Assembly (NCBI RefSeq): GCF_900105205.1
Contig: NZ_FNSQ01000005.1
Location: 3,410,001 to 3,474,000 of the forward strand
Length of the DNA stretch: 64,000 nucleotides
Direction: 5' to 3'
From: Microbacterium hydrocarbonoxydans
Lineage (GTDB): Bacteria > Actinomycetota > Actinomycetes > Actinomycetales > Microbacteriaceae
In this document: piece after piece, positions 8,579 to 15,331 of the stretch
Layout of the letters: each line of letters begins with the position of its first letter
Numbering within the stretch: position 1 is the first letter of the stretch
The notes under the pieces: model-generated
What the model saw: the letters and a program-made list of their open reading frames with translations, nothing else
What the model was told of the DNA's origin: nothing
Databases searched by the model: none
Position numbers and translations under genes: made by a program

Positions 8579-8935
8579 TCAGTCCTGGTCCCAGGGCAGC
8601 TTCACCACCGGCAGGATGTAGATCCGCCCCATCACGGCGGTCGGATGCTTCGCCATGAAGCTCGCTGCCTCGTCGATCGACTCCGCGGTGACGATGTCAT
8701 AGCCGGCGAACCACTCCTTGAACTCCGGGAACGGTCCGTCGGTGACGAGCACCTTCCCGTCCCGGACGGCCACCGACTTCGCCTCTTCGGCGCCGGCGAC
8801 CGGGGCACCCTCGCCGAGGCTTCCGGCCGACCTCCCCTCGTCGGCCCAGTCCTCGAGCAGACGCTGGTCCTCGCCCTGGGGCATCGTGCCGCCGGTCGGG
8901 TCGGTCATGTGGATCACGAGGTACTTGCTGGTCAT
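8579..8935 (-). CDS. YCII-family (DGPF) protein partnered with ECF sigma factor
   Basis: A 118-aa YCII-related protein with the diagnostic DGPFPEFKEWFAGYDIV stretch. The N-terminus (MTSKYLVIHM) fits the ferredoxin-like fold. DGPF proteins are the conserved neighbours of ECF42-group sigma factors. Their biochemical role is not settled, though they are needed in stress and antibiotic-tolerance phenotypes in some species. The start overlaps the sigma gene stop by 4 bp, so the pair is translationally coupled. Confidence 0.9.
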   Translation of the reverse strand: MTSKYLVIHMTDPTGGTMPQGEDQRLLEDWADEGRSAGSLGEGAPVAGAEEAKSVAVRDGKVLVTDGPFPEFKEWFAGYDIVTAESIDEAASFMAKHPTAVMGRIYILPVVKLPWDQD

Positions 8936-10302
8936 CTGCTCTCTCCGTTCGGTGTGCGCCCGGGCTCTCCGGGAGCGGATGGCGCCGCGATGTCGTCGCG
9001 ACGCCGGGTCAGGTGGGCGATCTCGGCGGTGTTGTCCGCCAGGGCGATCGCCCGCTCGTACGCGGTACGCGCCTCGGTTGCGCTGCCGGCGGCGCGCAGC
9101 AGCTCCGCCCGCGTCACGTGGAAGCCGTGGAAGTCGTCGAGCGAGACGCGCAGGGACTCCACCAGCACGAGCGCCTCCTCGGGCGAGTCCCGCTCCGCGA
9201 GGGCGACCGCCTTGGCGAGGGTGACGGCCGGGCTCGGGTCGATGCGCTCCATCCGCTCGTACAGGTCGACGATCCGTGCCCAGTCGGTGTCGGCCACGAG
9301 CGCCGCCCCGACGTGCACGGCGTTGATCGCGGCGAGCAGCGCGTACCGTCCGCGCCCGGAGTCCGGCATCCGCTCGAGGAGGGTTGCGCCCTCGTCGATG
9401 AGCGCCCGATCCCACCTCGTCCGGTCCTGCTCGTCCAACCGCACGAGCTCGCCGTGGGCGGAGAGCCGGGCCGCGGCGCGCGACTGCGTGAGCAGCATCA
9501 GCGCCAGCAGACCGGTGACCTCGGCGTCGTCGGGCAGGAGCTCGCGCACCAGGCGCGTGAGTCGGATCGCCTCGGTGGTCAGTTCGTCGCGCAGCGGCGG
9601 CGTATCGGGACCCGAGGCGAAGTGGCCCTCGGTGAAGATGAGATAGAGCACCGCGAGCACGCCGTCGATCCGGGCGCGCAGATCCTCGGCGGCCGGCACC
9701 CGATACGGGATCCGGTCGTTCTTGATCTTCGCCTTCGCGCGGGTGATCCGCTGCCGGACGGCGGATTCCCTGATGAGGAAGGCGCGCGCGATCTCCTCGA
9801 CCGTGAGACCGCCGACGATCCGCAGGGTCAGGGCGACGCGCGCCTCGAGGGACAGGGTCGGGTGGCAGCACGTGAACAGCAGCCGGAGGCGGTCATCCTC
9901 GATGGCTCCGGTCGGCTCGGCCGGCTCGGGATCGTGCAGCATCAGCGCCTCCCGGTGCTTGGCGTCGCGGAACGACTCGCGGCGGAGCCGATCGATCGCC
10001 TTGCGATAGGCGGTGGTGGTGATCCAGCCGGCCGGGTTCGGCGGCACGCCTTCCTCCGGCCAGCGCTCCGCTGCCGCGGCGAACGCGTCGGCGGTCATCT
10101 CCTCGGCGAGATCGAGGTCGCCGCACCGTCGCGTGAGGCCCGCCACGATCCGCGTCCACTCCTCCCGGTACACCTGCGTGACGCGTGCGTCGACGTCGAG
10201 GCTCACGAAGGCCTCTCCGTCGAGTCCCGTCTCCGCGGCATCCGTGATCTCCTCCGCCCGCTCCCGCAGGGTCTGCTCCGGCCCTGCCTCCAGGACGATC
10301 AT
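8932..10302 (-). CDS. ECF-type RNA polymerase sigma factor with long C-terminal extension (ECF42-like)
   Basis: A 456-aa sigma factor. Region 2 includes EEMTADAFAAAAERWPEEG and NPAGWITTTAYRKAIDRLRR, region 4 includes SLEARVALTLRIVGGLTVEEIARAFL and AVRQRITRAKAKI. About 250 residues of helical, TPR-like extension follow (TEGHFASG, ERDSPEEALVLVESL). This layout and the adjacent DGPF gene are hallmarks of ECF42, which has no classic anti-sigma factor. The extension is thought to control activity. ATG 10302 is used; an in-frame GTG at 10341 would add 13 residues. It lies between a 61-aa ORF and the YCII gene, each with 4-bp overlap. Confidence 0.9.
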   Translation of the reverse strand: MIVLEAGPEQTLRERAEEITDAAETGLDGEAFVSLDVDARVTQVYREEWTRIVAGLTRRCGDLDLAEEMTADAFAAAAERWPEEGVPPNPAGWITTTAYRKAIDRLRRESFRDAKHREALMLHDPEPAEPTGAIEDDRLRLLFTCCHPTLSLEARVALTLRIVGGLTVEEIARAFLIRESAVRQRITRAKAKIKNDRIPYRVPAAEDLRARIDGVLAVLYLIFTEGHFASGPDTPPLRDELTTEAIRLTRLVRELLPDDAEVTGLLALMLLTQSRAAARLSAHGELVRLDEQDRTRWDRALIDEGATLLERMPDSGRGRYALLAAINAVHVGAALVADTDWARIVDLYERMERIDPSPAVTLAKAVALAERDSPEEALVLVESLRVSLDDFHGFHVTRAELLRAAGSATEARTAYERAIALADNTAEIAHLTRRRDDIAAPSAPGEPGRTPNGESR

Positions 10303-10484
10303 CCCGGTTCCCCGTTCCCACGGGAAGCGATGCGGGCCCACAGGCGGCGAACGCGTGTCCTGAGGGGCGGCCGCCGGACGAGTCCCGGATGCGCGAGCGC
10401 CGCGCGCCGTCGCGCGACCTGCTCGTCGGCCTCCTCCGCCTCGAGCCGGTAGATCAGGTTCGCCACCATCGGATCGTTGTACAC
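10299..10484 (-). CDS. Small basic protein of unknown function, first gene of the ECF42 operon
   Basis: A 61-aa ORF starting at GTG 10484, preceded by GGGGG at 5-nt distance. Its stop overlaps the sigma factor start by 4 bp. The sequence is helical and charged, with an acidic N-terminal half (LEAEEADEQVARRR) and an arginine-rich C-terminal half (TRVRRLWARI). There is no membrane segment and I do not recognise a family. Tight coupling suggests that it works with, or sets the translation level of, the sigma factor. Confidence 0.6.
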   Translation of the reverse strand: MYNDPMVANLIYRLEAEEADEQVARRRAALAHPGLVRRPPLRTRVRRLWARIASRGNGEPG

Positions 10485-10599
10485 GTCATCCCCCTGCCGT
10501 CGTGGTCGAGGACGGCCGATCGGCCGCCCTTCACCTTCACCACGAACGGCAGGGGGCGGATGCGACAGCAGGGCGGAAAGATCTTCGCAGGAGCGCAAT

Positions 10600-10660
10600 C
10601 GTGAGCATCCCGTATGCATCCCGCACGGTCCCGTAGGCAAAGCGTGAGGATCGATATTCT
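10600..10660 (+). promoter_or_regulatory. kdp promoter with 11-bp direct repeat array (predicted KdpE operator)
   Basis: Units start at 10600 (CGTGAGCATCC), 10611 (CGTATGCATCC), 10622 (10 bp, CGCACGGTCC), 10632 (CGTAGGCAAAG) and 10643 (CGTGAGGATCG). The phasing equals that before kimA. A -10 candidate, TATTCT, lies at 10655-10660 with no good -35, as expected for an activator-dependent promoter. Transcription should begin near 10667, leaving a short leader with GGGGAGAGAG before the first ORF. Confidence 0.7.
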
Positions 10661-10690
10661 GCGCCCGGGGAGAGAGTTGTATCGAGTCTC

Positions 10691-10774
10691 GTGCTCGACA
10701 TCTTCTACATCGCGCTGACTCTCGCGCTGTTCGCCCTGGTCTCCCTGATCGCTGCGGGGGTGGAGCGACGATGA
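10691..10774 (+). CDS. 27-aa hydrophobic small protein upstream of kdpF
   Basis: This ORF runs GTG to TGA and encodes one membrane helix (starting VLDIFYIALTLALF, ending GVERR). Its stop overlaps the kdpF ATG (ATGA), and GGGGAGAGAG lies about 20 bases upstream. The shape resembles KdpF, and I believe similar small ORFs precede kdpF in other actinobacteria, so it may be an extra Kdp subunit or a leader peptide. It is too short for usual gene callers. Confidence 0.6.
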   Translation: MLDIFYIALTLALFALVSLIAAGVERR

Positions 10775-10860
10775 TCGTCTTCGAGATCATCGCCGCCGCC
10801 CTCGCCGTGGCCGCCGTCGTCTACCTGGTCGTGGCGCTCGTCGCCCCGGAGAAGTTCTGA
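10771..10860 (+). CDS. kdpF: KdpF, small stabilising subunit of K+-transporting ATPase
   Basis: A 29-aa single-helix membrane peptide ending in VALVAPEKF, the usual KdpF end (PERF/PEKF). KdpF sits at the KdpA-KdpB interface and stabilises the complex. Its ATG overlaps the stop of the 27-aa ORF, and its stop overlaps the kdpA start (CTGATG), so all three are translationally coupled. Confidence 0.85.
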   Translation: MIVFEIIAAALAVAAVVYLVVALVAPEKF

Positions 10861-12544
10861 TGGGCGCCGGCACCGAACTGTGGTTCGGCATCCTGCAGGC
10901 CGCCGTCCTCATCGTCGCCCTCGTGCTGCTGTACCGCCCGATGGGCGACTACATGGCGCACGTCTTCCGCACGCCGCGTGACTTGAGAGTCGAGCGGGGC
11001 TGTACCGTCTGATCGGCGTCGACCCGGCATCCGAGCAGACCTGGCGAGCCTACGCTCGCAGCGTCCTCGCGTTCTCGGTGGTCGGCCTGCTGCTCGTCTA
11101 TGGGCTGCAGCGACTGCAGGGCTTCCTGCCCGAGTCGCTCGGACTCCCCGCGGTTCCCGAGGGCCTGGCCTTCAACACCGCGGCGTCGTTCGTCGCCAAC
11201 ACCAACTGGCAGTCCTACTCACCCGAGCAGACCATGGGCTACACCGTCCAGCTCGCGGGACTCACCGTGCAGAACTTCGTCTCGGCCGCCGTCGGCCTGG
11301 CCGTGGCCGTCGCGCTGATCCGGGGTCTCGCCCGCCGCGGGTCGACCACGATCGGCAACTTCTGGGTCGACCTGATCCGCGGTCTCGGACGCATCCTGCT
11401 GACGATCGCCCTGATCGCCGCCATCGCGCTGATCGCGGGCGGTGTGGTGCAGAACTTCGCCGGCTTCACCGACGTGACCACTGTGTCCGGCGGCACACAG
11501 ACCATCCCCGGCGGTCCCGTCGCCTCGCAGGAGGCCATCAAGCTGCTCGGCACGAACGGCGGCGGGTTCTTCAACGCCAACTCGGCGCATCCGTTCGAGA
11601 ACCCGACCGGCTGGACCAACCTGCTGCAGATCCTGCTCATCCTCGTGATCCCGTTCTCGCTCCCTCGCACCTTCGGCCGCCTGATCGGCGATGACCGTCA
11701 GGGCTACGCGATCGCCGCGGTGATGGGAACGATCTTCCTGATCTCGACCTTCGCCCTGTCGGCCCTGGAGCTCGCGGGGCGTGGCTCCGCTCCGGAGCTC
11801 GCCGGCGCGGCGATGGAGGGCAAGGAGATGCGCTTCGGCATCCTGGGCTCCACCGTGTTCGGCAGCGCGAGCACCCTGACATCGACCGGTGCGGTGAACT
11901 CGATGCACGACTCGTACACGGCGCTCGGCGGCATGATGCCGATGCTCAACATGATGCTCGGCGAGGTCGCCCCCGGCGGTGTCGGCTCCGGCCTCTACGG
12001 CATGCTCGTGCTCGCGATCATCGCGGTGTTCGTCGGCGGGCTGCTCGTGGGTCGCACGCCCGAGTACCTCGGCAAGCGCATCGGCCCGAAGGAGATCACG
12101 CTCGCGAGCCTGTACATCCTCGTGACGCCGACGCTCGTGCTGATCGGCACGGCGCTGAGCTTCGCGATCCCCGGCATCCGGGCGGACGTCGAGGCCACCA
12201 GCATCCTCAATCCAGGGGTGCACGGCATGAGCGAGGTGCTCTACGCCTTCACCTCGGCGGCGAACAACAACGGCTCCGCTTTCGCCGGGCTGACCGCGAA
12301 CACCCCTTGGTTCAACACCGCACTGGGCGTCGCGATGCTGCTCGGCCGGTTCCTCCCGATCGTGCTCGTCCTGGCTCTCGCCGGATCCTTCGCCGCGCAG
12401 CAGCGTGTGCCCGAGAACACCGGGACACTGCCCACGCACCGACCGCAGTTCGTCGGCCTCCTGGCCGCCGTCACGGTCATCATCACGGCACTCACCTACT
12501 TCCCCGTGCTCGCACTGGGACCCCTCGCTGAAGGACTCGTCTGA
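10860..12544 (+). pseudogene. kdpA: KdpA, K+-binding and translocating subunit, interrupted by a one-base frameshift
   Basis: KdpA is the K+-channel-like subunit of the KdpFABC P-type ATPase. Frame 1 from ATG 10860 encodes the normal N-terminus (ELWFGILQAAVL, YRPMGDYMAHVF) but stops at 11010-11012. The family sequence resumes in another frame ([14 protein letters not shown]) and runs to 12544 with [21 protein letters not shown] and the other selectivity regions. Adding one G in the GGGG run at 10996-10999 restores E-R-G-L-Y-R and a 561-aa protein. This is either a real indel that inactivates the gene or an assembly error in a homopolymer. The downstream frame could also start at GTG 11078, but would lack the first helix. 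Confidence 0.85.
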
Positions 12545-12545
12545 C

Positions 12546-14690
12546 ATGACCCTCACCACCACCCCCTCCGAACAGCAGGATGCCGCGGCATCCACGCCCT
12601 CCTCCACCGAACCGCCCCGCTCGTTCGGCTGGGCGCAGCTGACCCAGGCACTGCCCGGCGCCCTGCGCAAGCTCAACCCGGCGTCGCTCGTGCGCAACCC
12701 CGTGATGCTCCTCGTCTGGGTCGGCGCCGCGTTCACCACGGTGCTCGCGATCGCCGAGCCGTTCCTCGGCGGCCCGGCAGACTCCGGCGGCACACCCGTG
12801 CCCGCCCCCTTCACCTGGGGCATCGCGATCTGGCTGTGGCTGACGGTGCTGTTCGCGAACGTCGCCGAGTCGGTCGCCGAGGGGCGCGGCAAAGCTCAGG
12901 CCGCGAGCCTGCGCAAGACCCGCACCAGCACGATGGCCCGCCGCGTCGTCGGATACGACGCGGGTGCGGATGCCGCGGCCGACCGCACCGAGACGGTCGA
13001 CGTCTCGTCGGCCGAGCTGCAGCGCGACGACATCGTGATCGTCACCGCGGGCGAGCTGATCCCGGGCGACGGCGACATCATCGCGGGCATCGCGACCGTC
13101 GACGAGTCGGCGATCACGGGCGAGAGCGCCCCGGTCATCCGCGAGTCCGGCGGCGACCGCAGCGCCGTCACCGGAGGCACCCGGGTGCTGTCGGACCGCA
13201 TCGTGGTGCGCATCACCTCGAAGCCCGGCGAGACCTTCGTCGACAGGATGATCGCCCTCGTCGAGGGCGCCAGCCGCCAGCGCACACCCAACGAGATCGC
13301 GCTGAACATCCTGCTCGCGAGCCTGTCGATCGTGTTCGTCGTGGTCGTGCTCGCCCTCAACCCGATCGCCTCGTACGCGGCCTCGCCCGTCAGCATCCCG
13401 GTGCTCATCGCCCTGCTGGTCTGCCTGATCCCGACGACGATCGGCGCCCTGCTCTCGGCGATCGGCATCGCCGGGATGGACCGTCTCGTGCAGCGCAACG
13501 TGCTCGCGATGTCGGGCCGCGCGGTCGAGGCCGCAGGTGACGTCACGACCCTGCTGCTCGACAAGACCGGCACCATCACCTACGGCAACCGCCGCGCCCA
13601 CGAGGTGCTGCCCCTCGCAGGGGTCGACCCCGACGAGCTGCTGCGCGTCGCCGCTCTGTCGTCGCTCGCCGACCCCACGCCCGAGGGCGCCTCGATCGTC
13701 GAGCTGGCGACCGTGCACGGCATCCGCGTCGAGGAACCGGCGGATGCGGTCATCGTGCCGTTCACCGCGCAGACCCGCATGTCGGGCCTCGACCTGCCGA
13801 GCGGCACGCAGATCCGGAAGGGCGCGGGGTCGGCGGTCAGCGCCTGGCTCGGGCTCGGAGCGGATGCCGAGCTCACGGGCCTGACCGACGGCGTCGCCTC
13901 GAGCGGCGGCACCCCGCTCGTGGTCGCCGTGAAGCGTGCGGCGGGAACCGGCGAGGTGCTCGGCGTCGTGCATCTCAAGGACATCGTCAAGGACGGCCTG
14001 CGCGAGCGGTTCGAGGAACTGCGCAGCATGGGCATCCGCACGGTCATGATCACGGGCGACAACCCGCTGACGGCCGCCGCGATCGCGAAGGAGGCCGGAG
14101 TCGACGACTTCCTCGCGGAGGCGACGCCCGAGCAGAAACTTGAGCTGATCAAGCGCGAGCAGGAGGGCGGCCGACTCGTCGCCATGACCGGCGACGGCAC
14201 GAATGACGCTCCGGCGCTGGCTCAGGCCGACGTCGGCGTCGCGATGAACACCGGCACGTCGGCCGCGAAGGAGGCCGGCAACATGGTCGACCTCGACTCC
14301 GACCCGACCAAGCTCATCGACATCGTGCGCATCGGCAAGCAGCTCCTCATCACCCGCGGCGCCCTCACGACGTTCTCCCTCGCGAACGACATCGCCAAGT
14401 ACTTCGCCATCATCCCGGCGATGTTCATGGGCGTCTTCCCCGGGCTCGCGGTGCTCAACATCATGCAGCTGCATTCGCCGGCATCCGCCGTGACCAGCGC
14501 GATCATCTTCAACGCCATCGTGATCGTCTTCCTCATCCCGCTCGCCCTGCGCGGCGTCAAGTACCGGCCGGCGAGCGCCTCGCAGATCCTGCAGCGCAAC
14601 CTGCTCGTCTACGGCCTCGGCGGAGTGATCGCGCCGTTCATCGGCATCAAGCTGATCGATCTCCTCATCACCCTCATCCCCGGCTTCTGA
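12546..14690 (+). CDS. kdpB: KdpB, catalytic P-type ATPase subunit
   Basis: A 714-aa P-type ATPase that energises K+ uptake. Visible are the phosphorylation motif DKTGT (Asp about 339), the actuator-domain motif TGES, and the hinge [25 protein letters not shown] (split across the line, contiguous in the protein), plus the KdpB-specific [13 protein letters not shown] helix. The N-terminal 40 residues are Ser/Thr/Pro-rich. ATG 12546 is one base after the kdpA stop, and the frame being open further upstream is incidental. The gene is intact, so the operon appears expressed or only recently damaged. Confidence 0.96.
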   Translation: MTLTTTPSEQQDAAASTPSSTEPPRSFGWAQLTQALPGALRKLNPASLVRNPVMLLVWVGAAFTTVLAIAEPFLGGPADSGGTPVPAPFTWGIAIWLWLTVLFANVAESVAEGRGKAQAASLRKTRTSTMARRVVGYDAGADAAADRTETVDVSSAELQRDDIVIVTAGELIPGDGDIIAGIATVDESAITGESAPVIRESGGDRSAVTGGTRVLSDRIVVRITSKPGETFVDRMIALVEGASRQRTPNEIALNILLASLSIVFVVVVLALNPIASYAASPVSIPVLIALLVCLIPTTIGALLSAIGIAGMDRLVQRNVLAMSGRAVEAAGDVTTLLLDKTGTITYGNRRAHEVLPLAGVDPDELLRVAALSSLADPTPEGASIVELATVHGIRVEEPADAVIVPFTAQTRMSGLDLPSGTQIRKGAGSAVSAWLGLGADAELTGLTDGVASSGGTPLVVAVKRAAGTGEVLGVVHLKDIVKDGLRERFEELRSMGIRTVMITGDNPLTAAAIAKEAGVDDFLAEATPEQKLELIKREQEGGRLVAMTGDGTNDAPALAQADVGVAMNTGTSAAKEAGNMVDLDSDPTKLIDIVRIGKQLLITRGALTTFSLANDIAKYFAIIPAMFMGVFPGLAVLNIMQLHSPASAVTSAIIFNAIVIVFLIPLALRGVKYRPASASQILQRNLLVYGLGGVIAPFIGIKLIDLLITLIPGF

Positions 14691-14731
14691 CCGGCATCCG
14701 TCCTCGTCCTTCTCGCATCGAAAGGCCTCCC

Positions 14732-15331
14732 ATGTCCTCCTCCCGCACCGCCGTCCGCACGGCCGGCGTCGCCATCCGCGCGATGCTCGTGTTCACCCTC
14801 GTGCTCGGCGTCGGCTACACGCTCGTCGTCACCGGCATCGGCCAGCTGCTGCTGCCGTTCCAGGCGAACGGCTCGCCGCTGGGCGACGACAAGGGCAGCG
14901 CGCTGATCGGTCAGTCCTTCACGGATGCCGACGGCGAGGCGCTGCCCGAGTACTTCCAGTCGCGCCCGTCCGCCGCCGGCGAGGGCTACGACGGAGCCGC
15001 GTCCAGCGGCAGCAACCTGGGCCCGGAGAACCCCGACCTCGTCGCGTCGATCGGCGAGCGCCGGGCGGCCATCGCCGAGCGCGAGGGCGTGAGCACGGAT
15101 GCCGTGCCGGCGGACGCCGTGACGGCATCCGCATCCGGCCTCGACCCGCACGTCAGCGTCGCGTACGCGCTGCTGCAGGTGCCGCGGGTGGCCGCCGAGC
15201 GCGACCTGCCCGAGCAGCAGGTGCGAGATTTGGTGGAGTCTAGGATTCAAGGGCGGGATCTGGGATTCCTCGGCACTGAGCGCATCAACGTCGCCGAACT
15301 CAATCTCGCGCTCGATGAGCAGGAGGGCTGA
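14732..15331 (+). CDS. kdpC: KdpC, accessory subunit of K+-transporting ATPase
   Basis: A 199-aa subunit with one N-terminal membrane helix (AMLVFTLVLGVGYTLVVTG) and an extracytoplasmic domain with GSALIGQ, YFQSRPSAAG, SGSNLGP, DPHVSVAYALLQ and the C-terminal GFLGTERINVAELNLAL. KdpC is thought to raise ATP affinity of KdpB. GAAAGG lies upstream of ATG 14732. Bases 15228-15262 use codons unlike the rest of the gene (TTG, TCT, AGG, ATT, CAA, GGA). The stop overlaps the kdpD ATG by one base. Confidence 0.95.
   Translation: MSSSRTAVRTAGVAIRAMLVFTLVLGVGYTLVVTGIGQLLLPFQANGSPLGDDKGSALIGQSFTDADGEALPEYFQSRPSAAGEGYDGAASSGSNLGPENPDLVASIGERRAAIAEREGVSTDAVPADAVTASASGLDPHVSVAYALLQVPRVAAERDLPEQQVRDLVESRIQGRDLGFLGTERINVAELNLALDEQEG

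Noticed and set aside
8579..9871. 430-aa fused protein ending in the YCII domain
   Set aside because: The upstream part is an antisense-like shadow of the sigma factor in another frame; the YCII protein starts at 8935 with the usual N-terminus.
2461..10653. Pho box (PhoP) reading of the 11-bp repeats
   Set aside because: The pitch fits any OmpR-type regulator, but both downstream units are K+ uptake systems, kdpE is in the window and no phosphate gene is linked, so a KdpE site is more economical.
10995..11012. Programmed -1 frameshift in kdpA
   Set aside because: CGGGGC is not a recognised slippery heptamer, no downstream pseudoknot is evident, and KdpA is not known to use recoding. An indel or sequencing error explains it better.
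12405..12545. N-terminal extension of KdpB in the open frame
   Set aside because: It overlaps kdpA codons in another frame and lacks family similarity; ATG 12546 gives the normal length.
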